From assembly GCF_014203645.1 (NCBI RefSeq), contig NZ_JACHJL010000001.1:310001-374000 (forward strand): a DNA stretch of 64,000 bases, read 5' to 3'. Of the stretch, positions 8,614-16,915 are shown piece after piece. The notes under the pieces are model-generated. The model did not search any database. It was not told where the DNA came from and worked only from the letters and a program-made list of their open reading frames with translations. The stretch's first letter is position 1. Every line of letters starts with the position of its first letter. A program made the translations under genes and the position numbers. The stretch comes from Streptomyces zagrosensis (GTDB lineage Bacteria; Actinomycetota; Actinomycetes; Streptomycetales; Streptomycetaceae).

Positions 8614-9666
8614 TCAGGGGATGCGTATCCCCGCTCCCGTCACCCGAATCCGCGGGTCATCGGCGGCGATGCGCACCTCAAGGAGGCCAGGCCGCCCCAG
8701 GTCCTCGCCCTGGTGCAGGGTGAGCGTGGCGGGCGCCGAGACCACGCCCAGGGCGCGGGTGTACGCGCCGAACGCCGCTGCTGCCGCGCCGGTCGCCGGG
8801 TCCTCGACCACGCCACCGACAGGAAACGGGTCGCGCACGTGGAAGACGGCCGACTTTGACGTCGCGCCGGGGGCCGCCCACACGAGTTGGAGCGTGGTCA
8901 GGTCTAGGGCGCGCATGAAGGCGCCGAGCCGGTCGAAGTCGTAGTCAAGGCGGGCCAGCCGATCGCGGGTGGCGGCGGCCAACACCAGGTGCCGGGCGCC
9001 CGCGTAGGCGATGCGGGCAGGTAGCCGCGGGTCGAGTTCGGCGGCCGTCCAGCCGAGCGCGGCCAGCGTCTCTGCGAGGTCCGCGTCCGCGACCTCGGAT
9101 ACGTGCGGCTCGACGCTGGTGAGCGTGGCGTACGGGACACCGTCCCGGACGGTCACAGAGACCGGAACGGTGCCGGCGGCAGTGGCGAACATCAGCTCGC
9201 CGGGGCCGATCCGCTCCGCGAGCGCCACCGCGGCGGCGACCGTGGCGTGCCCGCAGAACGGCACCTCGGCCAACGGGCTGAAGTAGCGCACCGTGAACGC
9301 CCGGCCCGGGGCGCCACCGAGGCCAACCGGTGGGGAGGTCAGGAACGCCGTCTCCGAATAGCCCAATTCCGCCGCTATGGCGAGCTGCTCGGCGTCGGAC
9401 AGGCCGGCCGCGTCGAGTACCACACCAGCAGGGTTGCCACCCTCCGGGTCGTGTGTGAACGCCGCATAGCGCAGCACCTCCGCAGTCACGGCGGCGCCTG
9501 GGCCCCTCGGACCAGTGCTGTTCGGGCCGGCCTCCGGGGCGGAGGGCGGGGGAGTGGCGGTCTGGGGCTGGGCGGTCCGGGTGTCCTGGCCGGGAGCGGG
9601 CTGCTGCTCGCTGGCCCGCGTGGCTGGGGCGGTGGGCCGTGGGCCTTGGTCACGCTGCGTCGTCAT
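8614..9666 (-). CDS. PhzF-family isomerase-like protein
   Basis: A PhzF/diaminopimelate-epimerase-fold protein. Family landmarks are GGNPAGVVLD, the catalytic Glu in GYSETAFL, PFCGHATVAAA and a C-terminal VVEDPATGAAAAAF. The family includes phenazine PhzF and many uncharacterised isomerases; no phenazine genes are nearby, so the substrate is unknown. The family core needs only about 291 residues, beginning at a GTG at 9489. The ATG at 9666 adds 59 Pro/Thr/Gln-rich residues. Neither start has a strong ribosome site, so the N-terminus is uncertain. The frame continues to 10143, but that part is antisense to the phoD leader. It is divergent from phoD. Confidence 0.85.
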   Translation of the reverse strand: MTTQRDQGPRPTAPATRASEQQPAPGQDTRTAQPQTATPPPSAPEAGPNSTGPRGPGAAVTAEVLRYAAFTHDPEGGNPAGVVLDAAGLSDAEQLAIAAELGYSETAFLTSPPVGLGGAPGRAFTVRYFSPLAEVPFCGHATVAAAVALAERIGPGELMFATAAGTVPVSVTVRDGVPYATLTSVEPHVSEVADADLAETLAALGWTAAELDPRLPARIAYAGARHLVLAAATRDRLARLDYDFDRLGAFMRALDLTTLQLVWAAPGATSKSAVFHVRDPFPVGGVVEDPATGAAAAAFGAYTRALGVVSAPATLTLHQGEDLGRPGLLEVRIAADDPRIRVTGAGIRIP

Positions 9667-10130
9667 GCTCGGGGCAACCGTCCCCGCGAGCCGGCTATTC
9701 CGGCGCCAACTTGGCCGTGCGGGCCGGGTGACGCCCGCCCACCCAGCCGCTGATGGGCCGGCTGAAGCGCAGCGATCGATCTCACTGTGCTTCAGGACCT
9801 TTTCATATGCGTATGTATGCCCGTATGTATGCGCTTCGAGGCCGGCGCGGACCGCAGGCTGCTGATGCCGGGACGTACGGGTGCCCAGGCCCGCACCCTT
9901 CGGGGCCAGCTGCGCTGCCGCCTGCTCGCCCGGCCGCTCATTCCGCGTCCTCACGCATGGGCTTCCCCACGACGGCAATCGTGGCAGGGACCTGTCATGG
10001 AATGCCCCGAAGGGCCCGTTGCGGGGAGGGAACTCATCCACCCGACATGTATGCGTCGTACACGAGTCAGCGTGCCGCCGTTCGCCTCTACTCCAATCAC
10101 CAGCGACAACACCAGCCCGGGGAGAGGCAG
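9667..10130. other. Intergenic region phzF/phoD with symmetric motifs
   Basis: A 464-bp divergent intergenic region. It holds an imperfect hairpin (11-bp arms with one mismatch, 9762-9772 and 9785-9795) and two copies of CGTATGTATGC at 9810-9820 and 9822-9832, repeating every 12 bp in a locally AT-rich stretch. I looked for PhoP boxes (GTTCACC-type direct repeats of 11 nt) and found none that is convincing. Confidence 0.5.
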
Positions 10131-11771
10131 ATGACGTACGCATCGCACGAGGAGCAGGCCGAACGGGACATGCGGGCCGCCGCGGCGCACCTCGGTCGCC
10201 GTAGGTTTCTGACCGTCACGGGCGCCGCCGCGGCGCTCGCCTTCGCCACCAACCTGCCGGGCAGCGCGGAGGCCGCATCGGCCACGCTGGACGCGCGGCG
10301 GATCGCCGATCATCCGTTCACCCTGGGCGTCGCCTCCGGCGACCCGCGCCCCGACTCGGTCGTGCTGTGGACGCGCCTGGCGCCGCGCCCGTACGAGACC
10401 GGCGGTGGCCTGCCACGCAAGCAGGTCCAGGTGCGCTGGGAGGTCGCGTACGACGAGGAGTTCCGCCGTATCGCGCGGCGCGGCACGACCATCGCCTACC
10501 CCGAGTTCAACCACACGGTGCACGTCGAGCCGACCGGGCTCAGGGCCGACCGGGTGTACTACTTCCGCTTTCGGACCGGCACCTGGATCAGCGAGGTCGG
10601 CCGCACCCGCACCGCGCCCGCTGCCGGGGCGCGCATCTCCGATCTGCGGCTCGGCGTCGTCTCCTGTCAGGCGTACCACGACGGCTACTTCACGGCCCAC
10701 CGCCACCTGGCCAACGAGGACCTGGACGTCGTCTTCCACCTTGGTGACTACCTCTACGAGTACGCCGTGAACGCGGTCGGCGGGGCCCGTAACTACACGG
10801 ACCGCACGCTGCCCGCCGTCTTCAACCGGGAGACCACGACGCTGGAGGACTACCGGCTGCGGTACGCGCTCTACAAGACCGACCCGGACCTGCGGGCCGC
10901 GCACGCCGCCCACCCCTTCGTCGTCACCTGGGATGACCACGAGACCGAGAACAACTACGCGGGCGACATCCCCGAGAACGACGTGCCGCCGGAGGAGTTC
11001 TTGATCCGGCGCGCCGCCGCCTACCGCGCGTACTGGGAGAACCAGCCGCTGCGCGCACCGCAGCGGCCGAACGGCCCCGACATGCGGCTCTACCGGCGGC
11101 TTCAGTACGGCCGGTTGGCGCAGTTCGACATTTTGGACACCCGCCAGTACCGCTCGAACCAGGCGTACGGGGACGGCTGGAAGGTGCCGGGGCCCGAGTC
11201 GCAAGACCCCTCGCGCACCCTCACCGGCGCCGCGCAGGAGCGCTGGCTGATCGATGGCTGGCGGCAGTCCAAGGCCCTGTGGAACGTCGTCCCGCAGCAG
11301 GTCACGTTCGCCGAGCGGCGCAGCACCTCCAGCGCCGACTACAAGCTCAGCATGGACTCCTGGGACGGCTACCCGGCATCCAGGCAGCGGGTGCTGGCCG
11401 GCGCCGAGTCGGCGGGCGTGGACAACCTGGTGGTCCTCACCGGAGACGTGCACGTGCACTACGCGCTCGACGTCAAGCGCGACTTCGCGAAGCCCGACTC
11501 GCGCACCGTCGGCGTCGAGTTCGTCACCACGTCCATCGCCAGCGGCAAGGACGGCGCGGAGAAGCCCGCCGACTGGGACCGGTACATGAAGGCCAACGCG
11601 CACCTGAAGTTCTACAACGGGCAGCGTGGCTACGTGGCCGTCACCCTCGACGGCAAGCAGGCGCGCGCCGACTACAAGACCGTTCCCTACGTCACCAAGC
11701 CGGGCGCCCCGATCGCCACCGTGGCGTCCTTCGTGACGGAGGCGGGCAACCCGGGTCTGAACCCGGCCTGA
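10131..11771 (+). CDS. phoD: Tat-exported alkaline phosphatase D
   Basis: A 546-residue PhoD-family phosphodiesterase/alkaline phosphatase. A twin-arginine signal (GRRRFLTVTG, about residues 23-32, then a hydrophobic run ending near AEA) directs export of the folded enzyme. A PhoD N-terminal domain (WTRLAP, VYYFRF) is followed by the metallophosphatase core with FHLGDYLYEY, TWDDHETENNY and LTGDVHVHYA, the metal-binding motifs for Fe/Ca. It releases phosphate from extracellular phosphodiesters. The ATG at 10131 follows GGGGAG and places the Tat motif correctly; the frame open from 9753 includes non-coding leader. PhoP control is expected for this family, but I could not see a clear PHO box. 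Confidence 0.95.
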   Translation: MTYASHEEQAERDMRAAAAHLGRRRFLTVTGAAAALAFATNLPGSAEAASATLDARRIADHPFTLGVASGDPRPDSVVLWTRLAPRPYETGGGLPRKQVQVRWEVAYDEEFRRIARRGTTIAYPEFNHTVHVEPTGLRADRVYYFRFRTGTWISEVGRTRTAPAAGARISDLRLGVVSCQAYHDGYFTAHRHLANEDLDVVFHLGDYLYEYAVNAVGGARNYTDRTLPAVFNRETTTLEDYRLRYALYKTDPDLRAAHAAHPFVVTWDDHETENNYAGDIPENDVPPEEFLIRRAAAYRAYWENQPLRAPQRPNGPDMRLYRRLQYGRLAQFDILDTRQYRSNQAYGDGWKVPGPESQDPSRTLTGAAQERWLIDGWRQSKALWNVVPQQVTFAERRSTSSADYKLSMDSWDGYPASRQRVLAGAESAGVDNLVVLTGDVHVHYALDVKRDFAKPDSRTVGVEFVTTSIASGKDGAEKPADWDRYMKANAHLKFYNGQRGYVAVTLDGKQARADYKTVPYVTKPGAPIATVASFVTEAGNPGLNPA

Positions 11772-11854
11772 GCCGTACGCAGTGGCGCCCACCGGGTCAC
11801 CCGTTTGGCGGATGTCCATTGGCGACCGTGGGGCGGGGCGACTCTCATGGCCGT

Positions 11855-12043
11855 ATGGACGTGAACCCGATCGAAATGCAGAAGTGCCTGGGCGGAGTGC
11901 ACTACCCCGCCTCAAAGGGCGACATCGTAGAGCAGGCCAAGGAGCACGGAGCCAGCAAGGACGTCATGGGGGCGTTGAAGTCGCTCCCTGAGAAGAACTA
12001 CGACTCTCCTGCGGCCATCAACAAGGAAGTCGGTCAGCAGTGA
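11855..12043 (+). CDS. DUF2795 small protein
   Basis: A 62-residue soluble protein starting MDVNPIEMQKCLGGVHYPA and containing SKGDIVEQAKEHGAS. This is the DUF2795 pattern: a short helical domain with a conserved Tyr-Pro and a following helix, of unknown function and often present in several copies in Streptomyces. The ATG at 11855 is preferred because it starts exactly at the domain; a ribosome site is not obvious. It lies 83 bp after phoD on the same strand and is followed by a good terminator at 12077-12106, so it may share the phoD transcript. Confidence 0.8.
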   Translation: MDVNPIEMQKCLGGVHYPASKGDIVEQAKEHGASKDVMGALKSLPEKNYDSPAAINKEVGQQ

Positions 12044-12076
12044 AGCAAAGCCGGTCAGCAGTGGCCGGCTGCCGGG

Positions 12077-12106
12077 CGCCGGTGCCTCCACGGGGTGGCA
12101 CCGGCG
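12077..12106 (+). terminator. Hairpin terminator after the DUF2795 gene
   Basis: Perfect 10-bp arms CGCCGGTGCC and GGCACCGGCG enclose a 10-nt loop, followed by TCTT. It sits 34 bp after the stop codon and before the next gene's promoter region. Confidence 0.7.
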
Positions 12107-12264
12107 TCTTGCCGCTCCTTCCTTCGGCGGAGAGCCGGTAGGGACTTCGACGTAGGACTGTCGGGCTGAGCCGGGAATCACGTGGCCAGGAGTGCTATTC
12201 CGGGTAAGGCCACGCCGCCTGCATGACAACATGGTTAGGCCATCAAACGACCATGGAGTCACGC

Positions 12265-13827
12265 ATGACGGACCCCGGCCCGCGAACGGCCGAGCTCACC
12301 GACAACCCCGCCACCGCTACCGTTCCCGACGCCCCGGCCGGCGTCGCCGATGCCCCGGCCGCCACCGCCGACCCCGTCATACCCGGCCCACCGACGCGCT
12401 CGGGCCACTCGGGAAACTCGGGTCACGCGGGAAACCCGGACCACTCCGGAAACTGGGAAAACACCGCCTCCGGATCGCACCCCGGCGTGCCGGCCGTGCC
12501 CGGTCAGCGCGCCTCGCACGCCGCGACGGCGTCGGCCGCACCCGTCACGCCGCAGCTCGCCGCCCAGCGCCGGACCAGCCTGCTGGTCACTCTCATCCTC
12601 GGCGGCCTCACCGCGCTTCCGCCGCTCTCCATGGACATGTACCTCCCGGCGCTGCCGGAGGTGACCGACGCGCTGCACAGTCCCGCCGCCACCGTGCAGC
12701 TCACGCTGACCGCGTGTTTGTTGGGCATGGCGCTCGGACAGCTCGTCGTCGGACCCATGAGCGACCGCTGGGGGCGGCGCCGTCCGCTGCTCGTCGGCAT
12801 GGTGATCTACGTCATCGCCACCGCCATCTGCGCGTTCGCCCCGAACGCGGAACTGCTCATCGTCTTCCGGCTGCTCCAGGGGCTGGCGGGCGCCGCGGGC
12901 ATCGTGATCGCACGGGCGGTCGTACGTGACCTGTATGACGGCGTGGAAATGGCCCGCTTCTTCTCCACGCTGATGCTGATCTCGGGCGTCGCACCGATCA
13001 TCGCGCCGGTGATCGGCGGGCAGGTGTTGCAACTCACCGACTGGCGCGGGGTCTTCGTCGTCCTGACCGTCATCGGCATCCTGCTCACCGTGGTCGTCTG
13101 GCGCCGCCTCGATGAGACCCTGCCGCCCGAGCGGCGGCACACCGGTGGCCTGAGCCAGACGCTGCACACCATGCGCGGGCTGCTCGCCGACCGGGTCTTC
13201 ACCGGCTACACGCTCGCGGGCAGCTTCGCCTTCGCGGCGCTCTTCGCGTACGTCTCCGGGTCCGCCTTTGTTATCCAGGAGATCTACGGGGCCTCGCCGC
13301 AGACCTTCAGCCTGCTGTTCGGCGTGAACTCGATCGGCCTGGTGGCGATCGGCCAGCTCAACGGCAAGGTGCTCGTCGGCCGGGTCAGCCTTGACAAGGC
13401 GGTGACCGTGGGCCTCGCGGTGATCATGGCGGCCTCGGTGGCGTTGCTGCTCATGGCGTCCGGTGTATTCGGTGCGGTCGGTCTGGTGCCGATGTCCGTG
13501 GGGCTGTTCGTGCTGATGTCCGCGATGGGCCTGGTGATGCCCAACACCAACGCCCAGGCCCTGATGCGTACGCCGCACGCCGCCGGTTCCGCCTCTGCCC
13601 TCCTTGGCACGACCTCCTTCCTGATTGGTGCCATCGCCTCGCCGCTGGTCGGCATCGCGGGTGAGGACACGGCGGTGCCGATGACGTTGGTGCAGGTCGG
13701 ATGCACGTTCGCCGCAGCCGCCTGTTTCGTGGGGCTGTGCCGTCCGTGGCAGCGCAGGGCGAACGGTAGCGAGATGATGCGGGCCCAGCCGATGGCCCCC
13801 GTGGCGGGCAGCCCGACCAAGGACTGA
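12265..13827 (+). CDS. Bcr/CflA-type MFS drug efflux transporter
   Basis: A 520-residue proton-driven exporter of the Bcr/CflA family with about 12 membrane helices starting near residue 105. The first-helix motif PPLSMDMYLPALP and motif A GPMSDRWGRRRP are typical, as is the GIVIARAVVRDLYDG segment. The first 100 residues form an unusual hydrophilic tail with HSGNSGHAGN-like repeats and many Ala/Pro residues; usual family members have 10-20. The ATG at 12265 has GGAG 6 nt upstream, better than the earlier ATG at 12223. Substrate unknown; families of this type export antibiotics, amino acids or sulfonamides. It is followed by a hairpin at 13839-13873. Confidence 0.9.
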   Translation: MTDPGPRTAELTDNPATATVPDAPAGVADAPAATADPVIPGPPTRSGHSGNSGHAGNPDHSGNWENTASGSHPGVPAVPGQRASHAATASAAPVTPQLAAQRRTSLLVTLILGGLTALPPLSMDMYLPALPEVTDALHSPAATVQLTLTACLLGMALGQLVVGPMSDRWGRRRPLLVGMVIYVIATAICAFAPNAELLIVFRLLQGLAGAAGIVIARAVVRDLYDGVEMARFFSTLMLISGVAPIIAPVIGGQVLQLTDWRGVFVVLTVIGILLTVVVWRRLDETLPPERRHTGGLSQTLHTMRGLLADRVFTGYTLAGSFAFAALFAYVSGSAFVIQEIYGASPQTFSLLFGVNSIGLVAIGQLNGKVLVGRVSLDKAVTVGLAVIMAASVALLLMASGVFGAVGLVPMSVGLFVLMSAMGLVMPNTNAQALMRTPHAAGSASALLGTTSFLIGAIASPLVGIAGEDTAVPMTLVQVGCTFAAAACFVGLCRPWQRRANGSEMMRAQPMAPVAGSPTKD

Positions 13828-13838
13828 GCCCTGGCCCT

Positions 13839-13873
13839 GGCGCCCCGAGCGTGGCCCACACCCTTGGGGCGCC
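13839..13873 (+). terminator. Hairpin downstream of the MFS gene
   Basis: Arms GGCGCCCC and GGGGCGCC are perfectly complementary around a 19-nt loop, starting 12 bp after the stop codon. The long loop makes it a moderate terminator candidate. Confidence 0.5.
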
Positions 13874-13944
13874 GCGGTGGCGGGGTCGGACGGCCTCGTC
13901 ACGCACGGGAACTGCCAAGCTCCGACTTGCTCAGGAGATGCCTG

Positions 13945-13972
13945 TTGATCGACCACCACACGTGGTGATCAA
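13945..13972. promoter_or_regulatory. Inverted repeat at the start of the XRE regulator gene
   Basis: TTGATCgACCAC and GTGGTGATCAA form a near-perfect dyad (one extra base in the left arm) ending 3 bp before the GTG start at 13976. A palindrome touching the start of a DNA-binding regulator gene suggests autoregulation. Confidence 0.5.
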
Positions 13973-13975
13973 TGG

Positions 13976-15181
13976 GTGACCAACGGCGACGAGTACCGTA
14001 GGCGGATGGGAAGTCGTGCTTTCGCCCGACGCGTCGAACAACTGCTGCGTGATCAGGGGCTTTCGATGCGCGCGGTGTCGCGCAAGATGATCTACGACCC
14101 GGCCTACTTATGTCGAGTCCTCGCAGGTAAGCAAGCGCCTTCACGGCAATTCGCCGAAGCCCTGGGCCACGTGTTGAACGCGACTGGCGAACTCGTGGCG
14201 TTGGCGACAGCCTCCGAGCAAGCTGGGCCGCCGACGTTCTCCGATGCGCCCCTGCGGATCAGCGGGACCCGGGGGGCCGGCTTCGCCCATGCCATTCGGG
14301 AAACGTCACAGCAACTTGTGGCCCTGGACAACGGTCCGCTCGGTGTCCCCGTGGCTGAGCCAGCGGTGCGGGCGTATCGCATCGTCCGCAAGAGGTTGGA
14401 AGACGCCGATTACGACCCTCGGTACGAGCGTGATATCCGAGCCGCCGCGGCGGAGTTGGCGGAGGTGGCCGGCTGGGTGCTGTTCGACGCCGAGCTGCAC
14501 TCGGCCGCACGGCGAGCCAATCAGGAGGCGCTCACCCTGGCTCGTTCCTCCGGTGATACGTGCATGGAGCGGCTCATCCAGCAGAACGCCGCGATGTGCT
14601 GTGAGTGGGTGGGAAACCATCGAGAGGCATTGGCCATCACGCAGGGAGTGCTGGAGCGTGGTCGTCTCGCGCCCCGGGTCGAGGCCATCTTCCGCGTCCG
14701 CGAGGCAAAGGCCATGGCCGGCGTCGGCCGTACGACGGAGGCGGTTCGTGCCCTGTCGGCCGCACGCTCACTACTGGATGACGGCACCCGCGATGACGAC
14801 CCGTACTGGGCATGGTGGGTGACTCCCGGGGAGGTGGAGGGGCACCTGGGCCATGTGCTCCAGGAGGCAGGGCGAACGGCCAAGGCCATCGACGTGTTCC
14901 AGACGGTGGTGAACCGTCCGGTGACCACGACGGTTGGTCACGCCGGGATGAGTGACGCGCGACTCCTGCAATGCCTGCTGCGCGAACAGGCGTGGCAAGA
15001 CGCCGACCAACTGCTCCAGCAGGTGATGGCGGCGATTCAAACGCGCTCCTCCAAGCGCGTTCGCACGACACTGTGGCGCACGGCGGAGCACGGCCGCACC
15101 CTCACCGATGCCCCCTCCAGTCTCAGGGACGCACTGGCCCATCTCGCCGACGTCACCGACGCCGACCTGTTCGGCTTCTGA
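13976..15181 (+). CDS. XRE-family regulator with TPR-like domain
   Basis: A 401-residue regulator. Residues 15-75 form a Cro/CI helix-turn-helix (RRVEQLLRDQGLSMRAVSRK, then AYLCRVLAGKQAPSRQFAEA). The rest is helical, with repeats such as AELHSAARRANQEALTLARSS and EAIFRVREAKAMAGVGRT that resemble tetratricopeptide units. Such proteins are very numerous in Streptomyces and often pair with DUF397 proteins or sense small ligands; no DUF397 gene is adjacent here. The GTG at 13976 is used; an ATG at 14006 would also keep the helix-turn-helix. No ribosome site precedes either, so a leaderless message is possible. The dyad at 13945-13972 may be its own operator. Confidence 0.85.
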   Translation: MTNGDEYRRRMGSRAFARRVEQLLRDQGLSMRAVSRKMIYDPAYLCRVLAGKQAPSRQFAEALGHVLNATGELVALATASEQAGPPTFSDAPLRISGTRGAGFAHAIRETSQQLVALDNGPLGVPVAEPAVRAYRIVRKRLEDADYDPRYERDIRAAAAELAEVAGWVLFDAELHSAARRANQEALTLARSSGDTCMERLIQQNAAMCCEWVGNHREALAITQGVLERGRLAPRVEAIFRVREAKAMAGVGRTTEAVRALSAARSLLDDGTRDDDPYWAWWVTPGEVEGHLGHVLQEAGRTAKAIDVFQTVVNRPVTTTVGHAGMSDARLLQCLLREQAWQDADQLLQQVMAAIQTRSSKRVRTTLWRTAEHGRTLTDAPSSLRDALAHLADVTDADLFGF

Positions 15182-15451
15182 GGCGGCGCCCACCAGCGGC
15201 ACGCTCCCCGCTGGGCGGTAGCGGAGGCTGACACGTATCCCCCCGCGGTCGTCATCTGCCAGGCCCGACGGCCTGCGCGAAGCCAGTTCCCTTGGCCCCG
15301 GTCGGCACCCGAGCCGCTGTGGAGCGCATGACGCCGACGCATCCCATGCGCTACGGAAACACCTCCGTGCCCACCGCCCACCGCAGCCCCCCGCCTAACC
15401 CGGCGCGAAGCGTGGCATCGACGGCAGCCCGCACGCACTAAACTCCACCGG

Positions 15452-16477
15452 ATGCACGCCTGCCGTCCCCCTGTCACCAGCGAGACCCTGCGCATCGCCC
15501 TCGCCGCCCTCCTGGACGGGCTCCCGCCGAAGCAGGCCACCCAGGCCGTCGAGCGGCTGATCAGCAACTACCGGGGACACACCCCCACCGCGGCGCCGGT
15601 GCTGCGGGACCGGTCCGACGTCGCCGCGTACGCCGCGTACCGGATGCCCGCCACCTTCGAGGCCGTACGGCACGCACTGGGCGCGCTCCGGGACGCCGCC
15701 CCGCACTGGACGCCCGCAACACACTGCGACATCGGCGGCGGCACCGGCGCGGCGAGTTGGGCCGCCGCGGCGACCTGGGCGGATGGGCAGCGCACGACCA
15801 CCGTGTACGACTGGGCCGAGCCCGCGCTCGCGCTGGGCCGTGAACTGGCCGCCGCAGCCGGCTCCACGGCGTTGGCCGCGGCGCGCTGGCAACGGCTCCC
15901 GATCGGCGCCGGCTTCACCCTGCCGCAGACGGCCGACCTGGTCACCATCTCGTACGTACTCGGCGAGCTGACCGAGGCCGACCAGCGGGCGGTGACCGGC
16001 GCGGCAGCCGGTGCGGGGCGCGCCGTAGCGGTGATCGAGCCCGGCACACCGGAGGGCTATCTACGGGTGCTGCGCGCCCGCGAGCAACTCATCGAAGCGG
16101 GGCTCACCGTACTCGCGCCCTGTCCGCACAGCGACGCGTGCCCCATCGACCCCGGCACCAACTGGTGCCACTTCGCGGCCCGGGTCAGCCGCTCGTCGCT
16201 CCACCGGCAGGTCAAGGGCGGCTCACTACCGTACGAGGACGAGAAGTTCAGCTATGTGGTGGCCGTGACCCCCGCCGTGTCCGGCCGGACGGCGGAGCAC
16301 CGCGTGGTGCGCCATCCGCAGATTCGCAAGGGCCAGGTATTGCTCGACCTGTGTGTGGCCGATGGGGCGCTGCGCCGCGAGACGGTCACCAAGCGGCACG
16401 GCCTGCTCTACCGGGCGGCCCGCGACACCGTCTGGGGGGACACCTGGCCCCCGGCGGCGGAACCCGACGACGAGTGA
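15452..16477 (+). CDS. Rsm22-like small-subunit ribosomal methyltransferase-family protein
   Basis: A 341-residue protein with a class I SAM-methyltransferase core: motif I DIGGGTGAASWAA near residue 91, then a strand with VYDWAEPALALGREL and VTISYVLGELTE. It ends with a cysteine cluster, APCPHSDACP then WCHF, as in the Rsm22 family, in which such cysteines bind an Fe-S or metal centre. Mitochondrial Rsm22/METTL17 assists small ribosomal subunit assembly; the bacterial role is not proven. The ATG at 15452 gives a full-length fit. It stands alone between XRE and DDAH genes with about 270 bp of unassigned DNA upstream. Confidence 0.85.
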   Translation: MHACRPPVTSETLRIALAALLDGLPPKQATQAVERLISNYRGHTPTAAPVLRDRSDVAAYAAYRMPATFEAVRHALGALRDAAPHWTPATHCDIGGGTGAASWAAAATWADGQRTTTVYDWAEPALALGRELAAAAGSTALAAARWQRLPIGAGFTLPQTADLVTISYVLGELTEADQRAVTGAAAGAGRAVAVIEPGTPEGYLRVLRAREQLIEAGLTVLAPCPHSDACPIDPGTNWCHFAARVSRSSLHRQVKGGSLPYEDEKFSYVVAVTPAVSGRTAEHRVVRHPQIRKGQVLLDLCVADGALRRETVTKRHGLLYRAARDTVWGDTWPPAAEPDDE

Positions 16478-16521
16478 CCTCGGCCGGTAAGGAACGATCG
16501 GTGGGGAGCGATCGGTGGGGA

Positions 16522-16608
16522 ACGGTCCAGTCGGGGACGGTCGGTGGGGGACGGTCCAGTCGGGGACGGTCGGTGGGGGACGGTCCAGTCGGGGAACGGC
16601 CGGTGGGA
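16522..16608. repeat. Three tandem copies of a 29-bp G-rich unit
   Basis: The unit begins ACGGTCCAGTCGGGG and repeats at 16522, 16551 and 16580. The first two copies are identical and the third has small changes. A shorter degenerate array (GATCGGTGGGGA-like) precedes it from about 16498. It lies 45 bp after the rsm22-like stop codon, outside any gene. Confidence 0.9.
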
Positions 16609-16648
16609 CAGACCGGACTTGTGGTGGGGGAGCGGGGCGGTAGGAAGA

Positions 16649-16675
16649 CGGGTCCGGCCGTGTCGGCCGGACCCG
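16649..16675. terminator. Perfect hairpin between convergent genes
   Basis: Arms CGGGTCCGGCCG and CGGCCGGACCCG are perfectly complementary with a 3-nt loop TGT. It lies between the convergent rsm22-like and DDAH-like genes and could end transcripts from both sides. Confidence 0.7.
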
Positions 16676-16915
16676 CTCGTGCGGTGGGCTGGGCCCGTTG
16701 GAGCAGGCACGTAGGGCCCGCGCTGAGCGGTGCTCGACCTGCTGATCAGGCGAGCCCGGTGCGGGTGCAAGAGCGCCGGTTGGCGGTCAGCCGCGCTTGG
16801 CCCGCTGGGTGCGGGTTAGCTGTTGTGCCCAGGGAGGCTGGGGCCATCGGGGGTCGGGTACGCACGGCCCGGTTGCCGTGCGTGAGGGACCGACCGGATG
16901 CGGGGCTATGCAGGG

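Larger units (their letters stand above)
16478..16915. other. Intergenic region with 29-bp repeats and a terminator
   Basis: This 438-bp gap between convergent genes contains the tandem repeat at 16522-16608 and the perfect hairpin at 16649-16675. Short open frames here follow the repeats and have no recognisable protein. Confidence 0.6.

Noticed and set aside
9990..10130. PhoP boxes before phoD
   Set aside because: No pair of GTTCACC-like 11-nt direct repeats; the best match (GTTCGCC near 10080) is single.
9951..11915. A 654-codon minus-strand open frame opposite phoD
   Set aside because: It is a GC-bias mirror of phoD with Gly/Val/Arg-rich sequence and no ribosome site or known fold.
12259..13959. 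A 566-codon minus-strand frame opposite the Bcr/CflA gene
   Set aside because: His/Gln/Arg-rich shadow of a clear transporter gene.
13945..13973. The dyad before the XRE gene as a terminator for the upstream MFS gene
   Set aside because: It lies 118 bp after the MFS stop, has a 5-bp interior gap and is AT-rich; a better hairpin exists at 13839-13873.
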